Source: Streptomyces atratus (lineage in GTDB: Bacteria > Actinomycetota > Actinomycetes > Streptomycetales > Streptomycetaceae). Taken from it: a DNA stretch of 64,000 nucleotides. How positions within the stretch are numbered: the first letter of the stretch is position 1; every line of letters starts with the position of its first letter. The stretch is from NCBI RefSeq assembly GCF_014648655.1, contig NZ_BMRN01000007.1, positions 248,001 to 312,000 of the forward strand, written 5' to 3'. A program made the position numbers and the translations under genes. Shown here piece after piece: positions 49,760-57,886 of the stretch. A model generated the notes under the pieces. It did no database searches and was not told the origin of the DNA. It saw only the letters and a program-made list of their open reading frames with translations.

Positions 49760-50227
49760 ATGACCGACACCCCACAGCGGAACCGTCCCGAGAGCCCCGA
49801 CAAGGAATTGACCCCGATCACCAAGCGTGGCGGGGGAGACCCCGCGACCCGTGGCCGTACGACCATCGCCGACGGCGTGGTCGAGAAGATCGCGGGAATG
49901 GCGGCACGTGACGTGGTCGGTGTCCATGCGATGGGCAGTGGCTTCGCGCGTACGTTCGGAGCGGTGCGCGAACGGGTACCCGGAGGCGGGAAGTCCGTCA
50001 CCCGAGGGGTCAAGGCGGAGGTCGGCGAATCACAGACCGCTCTCGATCTGGAGATCGTCGTCGACTACGGCGTGTCGATCATCGATGTCGCCCGTGACGT
50101 ACGGGAGAACGTCATCGCGGCGGTCGAGCGGATGACGGGCCTCGAAGTCGTCGAGGTCAATATCGCGGTCAGCGATGTGAAGCTGCCCGACGAGGAAGAG
50201 GAAGAGCCCGAGCCACGTCTCCAGTAG
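49760..50227 (+). CDS. Asp23/Gls24 family envelope stress response protein
   Basis: ATG 49760, with GGAAGAG upstream, gives 155 residues. The Asp23 core is evident: TIADGVVEKIAGMAARDVVG followed by VHAMGSG, then VGESQTALDLEIVVDYGVSI, IDVARDVRENVIAAVERMTG and LEVVEVNIAVSDVKLPDEE. An acidic tail (EEEEEPEPRLQ) ends it. Family members polymerise at the membrane through an AmaP anchor and help against cell-wall stress. It is the first gene of a five-gene run up to an AmaP-like protein. Confidence 0.92.
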   Translation: MTDTPQRNRPESPDKELTPITKRGGGDPATRGRTTIADGVVEKIAGMAARDVVGVHAMGSGFARTFGAVRERVPGGGKSVTRGVKAEVGESQTALDLEIVVDYGVSIIDVARDVRENVIAAVERMTGLEVVEVNIAVSDVKLPDEEEEEPEPRLQ

Positions 50228-50259
50228 GCCTCCTGGCCGAGGCAGTTGAGGAGCGCAGG

Positions 50260-50451
50260 ATGAACATGGCTGTGGCCGGCATGGTGGCCGGCATGGCGCT
50301 CGGATTCGCCGGGTACTTCGGCGGATTCGGGGCCTTTCTGCTGGTGGCCGCGTTGGGGGCGATCGGCTTCGTCGTCGGTCGCTTCCTGGAGGGTGACCTG
50401 GATCCCGGCGACTTCTTCCGGAGTCGCGAGCGCGGCGACCGACGGCGGTGA
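50260..50451 (+). CDS. Small glycine-rich membrane protein of the Asp23 operon (DUF2273-like)
   Basis: ATG 50260 with AGGAG and a second internal Met (50266) gives 63 residues. One or two hydrophobic segments rich in Gly and Ala (VAGMVAGMALGFAGYFGGFG and AFLLVAALGAIGFVVGRFLE) precede a charged end DPGDFFRSRERGDRRR. Size, place and pattern fit the DUF2273-type small protein found between Asp23 genes. It lies 32 bases after the first Asp23 gene and its stop overlaps the next start (GTGA). Confidence 0.85.
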   Translation: MNMAVAGMVAGMALGFAGYFGGFGAFLLVAALGAIGFVVGRFLEGDLDPGDFFRSRERGDRRR

Positions 50452-50810
50452 CGGCGTTGTCGGGGGCGAGCGGCAGGGTCGCCGCCGGTGAGCGCGGGGA
50501 GACCCGGATCGCCGACCGGGTGGTCGCGAAGATCGCCGCACAGGCGGCGAAGGAGGCGATCGACGAGCCGCCGAAGGAAGGCGCCTCGCCGCGCGCCACG
50601 GTCACGGTGCACCGCGACACCGCCCGGGTCCGGGTGAGCCTGGAGCTCGGATATCCCTCCGACATCGGGCGCCAGTGCGGCGGGGTGCGTCGGCATGTCG
50701 TCGCACGGGTAAAGGCGTTGGCGGGGATGGAAGTGCCCGAGGTCGCCGTACAGGTCGAGCGCCTGCATCCGATGGGAGCGAGCATCGCGGCACAGGGGAG
50801 GATCCGATGA
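50448..50810 (+). CDS. Second Asp23/Gls24 family protein
   Basis: GTG 50448 overlaps the preceding stop (GTGA). The 120-residue protein is a shorter paralogue of the Asp23 gene at 49760: TRIADRVVAKIAAQAAKEAI, then ATVTVHRDTARVRVSLELGY, PSDIGRQCGGVRRHVVARVK and ALAGMEVPEVAVQVERLHPM, the same beta-beta-alpha order as Asp23. It lacks the acidic tail. It may pair with the first to form hetero-oligomers. Its stop overlaps the next ATG (ATGA). Confidence 0.88.
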   Translation: MTALSGASGRVAAGERGETRIADRVVAKIAAQAAKEAIDEPPKEGASPRATVTVHRDTARVRVSLELGYPSDIGRQCGGVRRHVVARVKALAGMEVPEVAVQVERLHPMGASIAAQGRIR

Positions 50811-51493
50811 CCGAGCCCCACGAACCGGAACACCGTACGCAACGGCTGCCCACCACCCGGCCCGTCGAACAGGGGACCGCGCTCGAACTCGACCAGTCCG
50901 CCTCGTCCGCCGCCTACGACCCGGCGCCCGCACAGCAGGAGAGCGGCGGCAGGGCGGGCCGTTTCTGGTCCGCGCGCCGCATCCCCGCGGCGATCCTCGC
51001 CCTGGTGATCCTCGGCGGCACCGGTCTGCTGCTCTACGACGTGGCGGCGGTAAGGGCCGGCCACCCGGCGATGCGGTGGCGCCGCACGCTGGCCGACGAG
51101 CTCGCCGTCCGGCCGCTGGACGACGTCTGGGTGCTGGCCGGCGCGGCGGCCGCCGTGGCGATCGGCCTGTGGCTGCTCGTGCTCGCCGTCACCCCCGGAC
51201 TCCGCGGCCTGCTGCCGATGCGCCGCGACCGCCCCGGTGTACGGGCCGGCCTCGACCGGCCCGCGGCCGCACTGGTCCTGCGGGACCGCGCCATCGAGGT
51301 GTCGGGTGTGCGGTCGGTACGGGTCCGGATGGGCCGGGGCAAGGTCGGGGTGCGTGCGGTGTCGCACTTCCGTGAACTCGACGACGTACGGGCCGATCTG
51401 GACACCGTGCTCGGGACCGGCATCAAGGATCTGGGTCTGGCCAGGCCGCCGAGCCTGTCCGTACATGTCCGCCGTCCCGCGAAGAAGGGGTGA
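50807..51493 (+). CDS. DUF6286-type membrane protein of the Asp23 operon
   Basis: ATG 50807 in ATGA overlap gives 228 residues. A disordered acidic N-terminus (about 1-55) is followed by two transmembrane helices, IPAAILALVILGGTGLLLYD and VWVLAGAAAAVAIGLWLLVL, and a C-terminal globular part with ALVLRDRAIEVSGVRSVRVR and VRMGRGKVGVRAVSHFREL resembling an Asp23-like beta fold. The family name is from memory. The soluble part should face the cytoplasm together with AmaP. GTGA overlap with the next gene. Confidence 0.85.
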   Translation: MTEPHEPEHRTQRLPTTRPVEQGTALELDQSASSAAYDPAPAQQESGGRAGRFWSARRIPAAILALVILGGTGLLLYDVAAVRAGHPAMRWRRTLADELAVRPLDDVWVLAGAAAAVAIGLWLLVLAVTPGLRGLLPMRRDRPGVRAGLDRPAAALVLRDRAIEVSGVRSVRVRMGRGKVGVRAVSHFRELDDVRADLDTVLGTGIKDLGLARPPSLSVHVRRPAKKG

Positions 51494-52077
51494 GCCCGTT
51501 GCTCAGGACCGTCAACCGGGTACTGCTCGGCCTGGCCGGGCTGGTGCTGATCTGCGGCGGCGGTGCGGTGCTCGCCGCCGGGCTCGGTCTCTCCGTACCG
51601 TCCTGGTGGCCCTGGTACGGCAAGGGCGACGTGCTCCTCAGCGAGGCCGACCGGGACCGCTGGCGCGGCGAGGGCTGGTGGTGGCCGACGGTGATCGCGC
51701 TCCTGGCCGTCGTGGTCGTCCTCGCACTGTGGTGGCTGCTGGCCCAGCTGCGTCGCGCCCGGCTCGCCGAGGTGCTGGTGGACAGCGGCGACGGCGAGGG
51801 TGCGCTGCTGCGGGGCCGGGCCCTGGAGGGGGTGCTCGCCGATGAGGCGGGGACCTTGGACGGGGTGGCCCGCGCCCAGGTCGTGCTGACCGGCCGGCGC
51901 AGTTCGCCGCGCGCCAGGATCCGCCTGCTGATGGAGCCGCACGCGGCGCCGGACGAGGCGCTCGGCCGCCTCACCGACGAGGCACTGGCCCATGCGCGGG
52001 ATTCGGCCGGACTGGCGGAGCTCCCGGCCGAGGTGCGGCTGAGGGCGGTCAAGCACCGTGCGGAAAGGGTGAGTTGA
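51490..52077 (+). CDS. amaP: AmaP-like alkaline shock response membrane anchor protein
   Basis: GTG 51490 in GTGA overlap with the preceding gene gives 195 residues. The AmaP layout is seen: two transmembrane helices (VNRVLLGLAGLVLICGGGAV and WWWPTVIALLAVVVVLALWW), with a loop of Trp and charged residues between, then a soluble Asp23-like domain ALEGVLADEAGTLDGVARAQ, VVLTGRRSSPRARIRLLMEP and LRAVKHRAERVS. AmaP recruits Asp23 to the membrane in firmicutes. It closes the operon, 26 bases before the terminator at 52103. Confidence 0.88.
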   Translation: MSPLLRTVNRVLLGLAGLVLICGGGAVLAAGLGLSVPSWWPWYGKGDVLLSEADRDRWRGEGWWWPTVIALLAVVVVLALWWLLAQLRRARLAEVLVDSGDGEGALLRGRALEGVLADEAGTLDGVARAQVVLTGRRSSPRARIRLLMEPHAAPDEALGRLTDEALAHARDSAGLAELPAEVRLRAVKHRAERVS

Positions 52078-52102
52078 CGGCCGTTGCCGTGGTGTCCCCG
52101 AT

Positions 52103-52138
52103 CGCCGGACGGGCCTGAGGAATCGAACCCGTCCGGCG
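52103..52138. terminator. Bidirectional hairpin between amaP and the SDR gene
   Basis: CGCCGGACGGG (52103-52113) pairs perfectly with CCCGTCCGGCG (52128-52138), 14-base loop. It sits between the rightward Asp23/AmaP operon and the leftward GH15-SDR operon. Confidence 0.8.
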
Positions 52139-52160
52139 GTCCGGGGCAGAGCGGGCCGGT

Positions 52161-52916
52161 TCAGAAGCCGTGCCGGGAGCCGCCGTCGACCGGCAGCATG
52201 ACGCCCGTCAGGTACGACGCCGCGGGCGAGAGCAGGAACGCCGCGGTCCGGCCGAACTCCTCCGGAGTGCCGTAGCGCCGCAGCGGAATACCTGCCTCAT
52301 TGGTCGTACGAGAGGCTTCCGCATCGCCCGAGCGCGCATCCAGCTCACGCATCCGGTCCGTGCTGATCCGGCCCGGCAGCACCCCCACCACGCGGATACC
52401 CCGGGGGCCGAGCTCATCGGCCAGGGACTTGGCGAAACCGGCCAGGCCGGGGCGCAGACCGTTGGAGATCGTCAGCCCGGCGATCGGCTCGTACACGGAG
52501 CCGGAGAGCACGAAACCGATGACCCCGCCCTCGCCGAGCGTGGCCGCCGCGGCCCTGGCAAGGCGTACCGCGCCCAGGAACACCGACTCGAAGGCCGACT
52601 GCCACTGCTCGTCGGTGTTGTCGGCGACGAAGCCGGGCGCCGGTCCGCCGACGCTGATGAGAATGCCGTCGAGCCGGCCGAAACGCTCGTGCGCGCTGTT
52701 CACCAGACGCTGTGCGGAGGCGGGGTCGGCGTTGTCCGCGACGAGGCCGACGGCGTCCGGCCCCAGTTCGGCGGCGGCCGCCTCGACGCTCTTCTCGTCC
52801 CGGCCGGTGATGATCACCCTCGCGCCGTCCTCGGCCAGCGCCCGCGCCGTGGCGTTGCCCAGCCCCCGGCTCGCTCCGGTGACGATGTACACACGGTCCT
52901 TCAGTCCAAGATCCAT
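52161..52916 (-). CDS. Short-chain dehydrogenase/reductase
   Basis: ATG 52916 (MDLGLKDRVYIVTGASRGLG) gives 251 residues. SDR marks: the TGxxxGxG NAD(P) motif TGASRGLGNATARALAEDGA at residues 13-19, the NNAG-position variant LISVGGPAPGFVADNTDEQW, the serine of the catalytic triad in GFVLSGSVYEPIAGLTISNG, followed by an unusual missing Tyr-x-x-x-Lys pattern (here GLRPGLAGFAKSLADELG keeps Lys but the Tyr is not evident). The C-terminal LLSPAASYLTGVMLPVDGG is intact. It begins five bases after the GH15 stop, so both are one operon. Confidence 0.82.
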   Translation of the reverse strand: MDLGLKDRVYIVTGASRGLGNATARALAEDGARVIITGRDEKSVEAAAAELGPDAVGLVADNADPASAQRLVNSAHERFGRLDGILISVGGPAPGFVADNTDEQWQSAFESVFLGAVRLARAAAATLGEGGVIGFVLSGSVYEPIAGLTISNGLRPGLAGFAKSLADELGPRGIRVVGVLPGRISTDRMRELDARSGDAEASRTTNEAGIPLRRYGTPEEFGRTAAFLLSPAASYLTGVMLPVDGGSRHGF

Positions 52917-52921
52917 GGGCC

Positions 52922-54721
52922 CTATCCTGCCGTGTCGCCCTCCAGCGTGTTCTCCCCGGCCAGCGCCATGGCGGTGCCCACCAGTCCGATGTGGCTGAAC
53001 GCCTGCGGGAAGTTGCCGAGCTGCCGGTGCCCGACGATGTCGTACTCCTCGGCGAGCAGCCCCACATCGTTGCGGAGCGCCAGGAGTTGCTCGAAGAGTT
53101 CTCTGGCCTCCTCGGCGCGCCCGGTCAGGCGCAGGGCGTCGGCCAGCCAGAACGAGCACGCCAGAAAGGCCCCTTCGCTGCCGGGCAGTCCGTCGATCGA
53201 GCTGCCGTCCGTGCTGTAGCGGCGGACCAGGCAGCCGCTGCCCAGCTCGTCCCGGACCGCGTCGACCGTCCCGATCATCCGGGGATCGTCCGGCGGCAGG
53301 AACCCGGTCCGGGCGATCAGCAGCGTCGCGGCGTCCAGATTCCGGGAGCCGTAGGACTGCGTGAAGGTGTTCCGCACCGGGTCGAACCCCTTCTCGCACA
53401 CCTCCCGGTGCACGGCGTCCCGCATCACCCGCCACCGCTCGGCGTCGCCGGCCAGCGAGGGGTTCTTCTCCAGGGTGCGTACGGCACGGTCGGCGGCGAC
53501 CCAGGCCATCACCTTGGAGTGCACGAAGTGGCGGCGCTGGCCTCGGATCTCCCACAGCCCCTCGTCCGGCTCGCGCCAGGTGGACTCCAGGAAGCCGAGC
53601 AGGCTGAGCTGAAGACTCCAGGCGTGCGGCTTGTCGTCCAGGCCCGCCTCGCGCGCGAGCCGCAACGAGTCGATGACCTCTCCGTACACATCGAGCTGAC
53701 GCTGGCGGACCGCGGCGTTACCGATCCGGACCGGGCTGGAGTTCTCGTATCCGCTCAGCCACGGCAGCTCCGCCTCGGGCAGCCTGCGCTCGCCCGCCAG
53801 GCCGTACATGATCTGCAGGTCGGCCGGGTCCCCGGCGACGGCCCGCAGCAGCCAGTCCCGCCAGGCGGCAGCCTCCTCCAGATAACCGGCCGAGATGAGG
53901 GCGCCGAGGGTGAGAGTGGAGTCCCGCAGCCAACAGAAGCGGTAGTCCCAGTTCCGTACGCCGCCGATCTCCTCGGGCAGCGAGGTGGTGGGAGCCGCCA
54001 CGATGCCGCCGGTCGGGGCGAAGGTGAGCGCCTTCAACGTGATCAGCGAGCGGATCACCGCCTCCCGGTACGGGCCCCGGTACTTGCACCGCGCGGACCA
54101 CTCCGCCCAGTCGGACAGGGTGCTCTTCAGCGCCTCGAACGGGTCGACGAGATCGGGGCGCGGCGAGTGCGAGGGGTGCCAGGTCAGCACGAACGCCACC
54201 TGTTCGCCCTCGGAGACGGTGAACGACGAACAGGTGGAGAAATGCTGGCCCCACGTTCTGACCGGCGGCTCGCTGCGCAGCCAGGCCGAGTCCGGCCCCG
54301 CGACCGCCACCCGGTGCCCCTGCGAGCGGCGCACCCACGGCACGACCGAGCCGAAGTCGAAGCGCAGCCGGATCACAGAGCTCATCTCGACGGTGCCGCT
54401 GATGCCCTCGATGATCCGCATGACATCGGGTTCCTGGTCGCGCTGCGGCATGAAGTCGATGACCTTGACCGTGCCGGTACGGGTCTCCCAGAACGTCTCC
54501 AGGACGAGGGAGTCACCCGCATAGCCGCGCCGGGTGCAGGTGTCGGCGCCCTTCGGAGCGATCTGCCAGTGGCCGTTGTCCTCGTCGCCGAGCAGGGCCG
54601 CGAAGCAGGCGCCCGAATCGAAGCGGGGCAGGCACAGCCAGTCGACAGAACCGTTCCTGCCGACCAGGGCGGCTGTCTGCAGATCGCCGATGAGGGCGTA
54701 GTCCTCGATGCATGGGGTCAC
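52922..54721 (-). CDS. Glycoside hydrolase family 15 protein (glucoamylase/trehalase type)
   Basis: GTG 54721 gives 599 residues, normal for bacterial GH15. N-terminal beta-sandwich segment IEDYALIGDLQTAALVGRNG then SVDWLCLPRFDSGACFAALL is family-typical; the (alpha/alpha)6 barrel starts near residue 240 with NWDYRFCWLRDSTLTLGALI, holding acid residues, and includes SYGSRNLDAATLLIARTGFL and LVRRYSTDGSSIDGLPGSEG then AFLACSFWLADAL with the second catalytic Glu. These enzymes release glucose from alpha-glucans or trehalose. No signal peptide, so it is intracellular. It is followed by an SDR gene; a trehalose or glycogen role is inferred. Confidence 0.9.
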   Translation of the reverse strand: MTPCIEDYALIGDLQTAALVGRNGSVDWLCLPRFDSGACFAALLGDEDNGHWQIAPKGADTCTRRGYAGDSLVLETFWETRTGTVKVIDFMPQRDQEPDVMRIIEGISGTVEMSSVIRLRFDFGSVVPWVRRSQGHRVAVAGPDSAWLRSEPPVRTWGQHFSTCSSFTVSEGEQVAFVLTWHPSHSPRPDLVDPFEALKSTLSDWAEWSARCKYRGPYREAVIRSLITLKALTFAPTGGIVAAPTTSLPEEIGGVRNWDYRFCWLRDSTLTLGALISAGYLEEAAAWRDWLLRAVAGDPADLQIMYGLAGERRLPEAELPWLSGYENSSPVRIGNAAVRQRQLDVYGEVIDSLRLAREAGLDDKPHAWSLQLSLLGFLESTWREPDEGLWEIRGQRRHFVHSKVMAWVAADRAVRTLEKNPSLAGDAERWRVMRDAVHREVCEKGFDPVRNTFTQSYGSRNLDAATLLIARTGFLPPDDPRMIGTVDAVRDELGSGCLVRRYSTDGSSIDGLPGSEGAFLACSFWLADALRLTGRAEEARELFEQLLALRNDVGLLAEEYDIVGHRQLGNFPQAFSHIGLVGTAMALAGENTLEGDTAG

Positions 54722-54841
54722 GTTCTGGCGTGTTCCCGAACCTGGGGCTCGCTAAGCAGTCCCAGGAGAGACGGGGGTCATTCCGACGGACAGCCGATGC
54801 CGGCCCACGGACAGCTCGCCGACACCCGGGCGGAGCCGGTG

Positions 54842-55690
54842 TCAGGCCGTCGCGGGTTCCGGCTGCTCCGGCTCCTTCGGCTCGGAGGCATCCTGCTCCC
54901 CGGCGGCGGCCTTGGCCGCGGCCTCCATCCGGTCGCGCTTCTCCCTGCGGGCGAGGACCACGAAGCCGACCGGGACACCGGCGGCGAACAGCCACCACTG
55001 CACGGCGTACGCCATGTGCGGGCCGATCGAGCTGTCGTCCGGGGCCTCGATCAGCTCCGGGGAGCCGCCGACGGGCTCGGGCGCGGTCTGCTCGATGTAG
55101 CCGCCGAGCACCGGCCGGGAGAGCCGCTCGGCCTCCTGGGCGCTGTTGATCAGCATCACCTGGCGGTCCGGCAGGTCCGAGATGTCCTTGATGCCGCTGG
55201 CGCTCGTCGTCTCGTCGGCCTTGAGCCGTCCGGTGACGGTCACTTCGCCCTTGGGCACGGCCGGTACGTCGGGGAAGGCGCGCTGGCTTTCGGCGGAGGG
55301 CACCCAGCCGCGGTTGACCAGGACCGTGCCGCCGCCCTTGAGGTCGAGCGGGATCAGTACATGGACGCCGATCCGGCCGTCGGTGGAGGTCCTGCGGCGT
55401 ACGACCACCTGGTGCGCGGTGTCGTACGTACCCGTGGCCGTCACCGCACGCCAGTAGTCGGAGCGCGGGACCGTGTGACCCGGAGAGGTGAGCGAGGCGA
55501 CCGGAACCGGTTTCGCCTTGAGGTTGCGGGAGATCAGAGAGTTCTGCGCGACCTTGTGCTCATGCCGGTGCAGCTGCCAGAAGCCCAGCTCGACCATCGT
55601 GGGAATCAGGACGAGGGAGAGGAGGGCGAGGATCAGCCACTGCCGGGTCAACAGGAAGCGGTACACCCCATGACGGTACAACTGCGTCAT
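54842..55690 (-). CDS. SURF1 family protein
   Basis: ATG 55690 (MTQLYRHGVYRFLLTRQWLI) is preferred; another ATG at 55699 adds three residues. The 282-residue protein has a transmembrane helix at each end (WLILALLSLVLIPTMVELGF near 18-38 and QWWLFAAGVPVGFVVLARRE near 235) and a beta-barrel between, with the SURF1 marks FWQLHRHEHK, RGWVPSAESQ and GPHMAYAVQWWLFA. SURF1 proteins help cytochrome c oxidase assembly at the membrane. The last 30 residues are an acidic Pro/Glu tail. The gene follows a small Cys-rich protein gene by 47 bases. Confidence 0.93.
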   Translation of the reverse strand: MTQLYRHGVYRFLLTRQWLILALLSLVLIPTMVELGFWQLHRHEHKVAQNSLISRNLKAKPVPVASLTSPGHTVPRSDYWRAVTATGTYDTAHQVVVRRRTSTDGRIGVHVLIPLDLKGGGTVLVNRGWVPSAESQRAFPDVPAVPKGEVTVTGRLKADETTSASGIKDISDLPDRQVMLINSAQEAERLSRPVLGGYIEQTAPEPVGGSPELIEAPDDSSIGPHMAYAVQWWLFAAGVPVGFVVLARREKRDRMEAAAKAAAGEQDASEPKEPEQPEPATA

Positions 55691-55737
55691 GGGGTGCATC
55701 GCGCAGGGGTGGGGGAAGGGGGCGCGGCGGCCGGTGA

Positions 55738-55971
55738 TCAGACTTTGTCGATGATGCCCACCTTCCCCTCGGCGCGGGCGCAGTGACCGCCGCAGAACCA
55801 GTGCCCGTCGACCTCGACCCCCTGGCCGATGACCTGGACCCTGCAGTGTTCGCAGATGGGCGCCATGCGGTGAATGGCGCAGGAGAAGCAGTCGAAGACG
55901 TGCACCGCGCCCTGCGCGTGCACCTCGAAGGACATGCCGTAGTCGTTTCCACAAACCTCACAACGTGCCAT
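55738..55971 (-). CDS. Small Cys-rich zinc-ribbon-like protein, 77 aa
   Basis: ATG 55971 (MARCEVCGNDYGMSFEVHAQ) gives 77 residues. It has four Cys pairs or partial pairs: CEVCG, CFSC, CEHC and CGGHC with adjacent His residues, arranged in two halves as in a double zinc ribbon. A central region HVFDCFSCAIHRMAPICEHC holds most of the cysteines. It is sometimes called metallothionein-like in automatic annotation. The small size and place, 47 bases before SURF1 on the same strand, suggest a role with metal or cytochrome oxidase assembly; this is inference. Confidence 0.85.
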   Translation of the reverse strand: MARCEVCGNDYGMSFEVHAQGAVHVFDCFSCAIHRMAPICEHCRVQVIGQGVEVDGHWFCGGHCARAEGKVGIIDKV

Positions 55972-56035
55972 GCGCCACAGGGTGGGATGCAAGGGCGGCG
56001 GCGGGCGAGCGGCGGGCGGGCGAGTCGTCCCCGGT

Positions 56036-57028
56036 TCACTCCGATGACGGCGCGGTCGCCCGAGCCGACGCCGGCGCCACATCGCGCAACAGATGGGTGA
56101 ACGCGCTCTCGTCCAGAACCGGCGTGCCGAACGACTTCGCCTTCACCGTCTTCGACGTCGCCGAGTCCGGGTCATTGGTGACGAGCAGGCTGGTCAGCCG
56201 GGACACACTGGTCGCCACATGCAGCCCGGCCTCCACGGCCCGGTCCTCCAGCAGTTCGCGGTCGACGGAGGTGTCCCCCGAGAACGCCACCCGCATGCCC
56301 TGCATGAGAGGTTTGTCCTTCTCGTACCGTCCGGGGTTCGGATGCGGGCACGCCGGACGCTTGCGCGAGGGACGCCAGCTGTTCTGACCGTACGAAGGCT
56401 GGTAGCCGACCCGCGGTGTGACCGGGGAGTCCGACCACTCGGTCAGCGGCCGGCACTCCAGCAACGGCAGCCGCACCCCGCCCCGCGCAGCCGCATGCAG
56501 ACTCGGCCGGAACGCCTCGGCCAGCACCCGGGCGTCGTCCAGGGCGTGGTGGGCGCGCTGCTGCACGACTCCGAAGTGCGCGGCCAGCGACTCCAGCTTG
56601 TGGTTGGGCAGCGGCAGCCGCAGCTCCTTGGAGAGCGCGATGGTGCACAGCCGCTGCTCGACGGGGGCGGTGACCGAGGCCCGTGCGTACTCCCGGGCCA
56701 GCATCGACCAGTCGAAAGCCGCGTTGTGCGCGACGAGCACGCGGTTCGCGAGCCGCTCGGAGAGCTGGGCGGCGACCTCCGGGAAGAGCGGAGCGCCTTC
56801 GAGGACATCACTGGTCAGCCCGTGGATCCAGACAGGACCGGGATCACGCTCAGGGTTGACGAGGGTGTACCAGTGGTCCTCGACATTGCCCTGCGCGTCC
56901 AGGCGGTAGACGGCAGCGGACACTATCCGGTCGTCCCGTGCGAGGCCGGTGGTCTCCACGTCGACGACCGCGTACCCCTGCGGGTAGGCGGTCGGCCACG
57001 GTGCTGCGGTCTGGCGGTCGTCGAGCAT
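56036..57028 (-). CDS. DEDDh 3'-5' exonuclease with C-terminal BRCT domain
   Basis: ATG 57028 (or GTG 57034, two codons earlier) gives 330 residues. The exonuclease has ExoI DVETTGL in GYAVVDVETTGLARDDRIVS, ExoII in LVAHNAAFDWSMLAREYA and ExoIII in AHHALDDARVLAEAFRPSLH, the Asp-Glu-Asp-Asp-His set of proofreading nucleases such as DnaQ. After a linker, residues 245-325 form a BRCT domain (MRVAFSGDTSVDRELLEDRA, VTNDPDSATSKTVKAKSFG, VLDESAFTHLLRD). The combination occurs in actinobacteria and points to DNA repair. It is 35 bases from the TetR gene on the same strand. Confidence 0.9.
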   Translation of the reverse strand: MLDDRQTAAPWPTAYPQGYAVVDVETTGLARDDRIVSAAVYRLDAQGNVEDHWYTLVNPERDPGPVWIHGLTSDVLEGAPLFPEVAAQLSERLANRVLVAHNAAFDWSMLAREYARASVTAPVEQRLCTIALSKELRLPLPNHKLESLAAHFGVVQQRAHHALDDARVLAEAFRPSLHAAARGGVRLPLLECRPLTEWSDSPVTPRVGYQPSYGQNSWRPSRKRPACPHPNPGRYEKDKPLMQGMRVAFSGDTSVDRELLEDRAVEAGLHVATSVSRLTSLLVTNDPDSATSKTVKAKSFGTPVLDESAFTHLLRDVAPASARATAPSSE

Positions 57029-57063
57029 GGTCACAGAGAATACGGGCCGCGACTGACAGTCTC

Positions 57064-57738
57064 CTATTCGGCGGTCTCCCGCCCCCGCATGCCGGTTCCG
57101 CGGCGCGACCCCTGTTGTGCGGACCCGGCCAGCAGCCCCTCCACCAGGGCCCGCACGGAATCCGCGAACAGCCGGTCCGGGTCGGCGGGCCGGGCCAGTG
57201 CGCGGGCCAGTGCCGGGTCGTCGTCCGCGGTGGACGCGGTCCACAGATCTCCTTCGCCGGGTGACTGGACGGGGGACCGCTCCCGGTTGCGTTCGACGAG
57301 CAGGAAGCCGACGGTCTGGAACTGCACTGCCCGCACCGCTGCCGCCGCCCGTGCCCCGCGCAGTCCCGCGGCGTGCACCTCGTGGACGAGAGCCTGTTGC
57401 GCGGGGAGGAACATTCGCTCGGTGAGCCCTCGTTCGTGGACCATCGCGATCAGATGTGGCCTGGCCCGCAGTTCGCGGTGCAGGCCGCGGGCGACGGAGA
57501 CGATACGGGCCGCCGGGGTCCGGCCGGCCGGGCGGAGGGTGCCCATCTCCTGCACGGTGCGTTCGACAAGGGCGTCCAGCAGCGATTCACGATTGCCGAC
57601 GTGCCAGTAGATCGACGTGACCGCCGTGCCCAGTTCCGCGGCGAGCGCGCGCATGGTGAGGGCCTGCGGGCCGTGCCGCTTCACCAGGGCGCCGGCCGTG
57701 TCCAGGACCTGTTCGCGGGTCAGTGACGATCGCGCCAC
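57064..57738 (-). CDS. TetR family transcriptional regulator
   Basis: A 224-residue TetR-type repressor. The HTH is canonical: LTREQVLDTAGALVKRHGPQ then ALTMRALAAELGTAVTSIYW, with HVGNRESLLDALVERTV after it. The C-terminal ligand domain (about residues 75-200) is helical and variable. It is divergent from the acetoacetate-decarboxylase-like gene at 57887 with a perfect dyad (57800-57814) in between, so it should repress that operon and itself. The ligand is unknown but probably a substrate of the operon. Confidence 0.92.
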   Translation of the reverse strand: MARSSLTREQVLDTAGALVKRHGPQALTMRALAAELGTAVTSIYWHVGNRESLLDALVERTVQEMGTLRPAGRTPAARIVSVARGLHRELRARPHLIAMVHERGLTERMFLPAQQALVHEVHAAGLRGARAAAAVRAVQFQTVGFLLVERNRERSPVQSPGEGDLWTASTADDDPALARALARPADPDRLFADSVRALVEGLLAGSAQQGSRRGTGMRGRETAE

Positions 57739-57799
57739 AGCGCTCCTTGATTCTCGAACTCCGTTACGTGCATGCCTATTTACCCTTCATCGACGTCGG

Positions 57800-57814
57800 T
57801 GTAACTGTGTTACA
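57800..57814. promoter_or_regulatory. TetR operator dyad
   Basis: TGTAAC-TGT-GTTACA is a perfect 15-bp dyad with a 3-base centre, 62 bases upstream of the TetR start and 73 before the decarboxylase-like ATG. A half-site GTTACG lies at 57764-57769. The AT-rich promoter region starts just left of it. Only one good dyad occurs in the 148-bp gap. Confidence 0.75.
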
Positions 57815-57886
57815 GAACCGCACGGAGAACCGAGACACCGAGACACGGAGAACCGATTCACGGACGACCGAGAAGGGTGGTACGGC

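Noticed and set aside
52991..55786. 931-codon open frame opposite GH15 and SURF1
   Set aside because: Antisense shadow of two conserved genes, no domain and no ribosome site.
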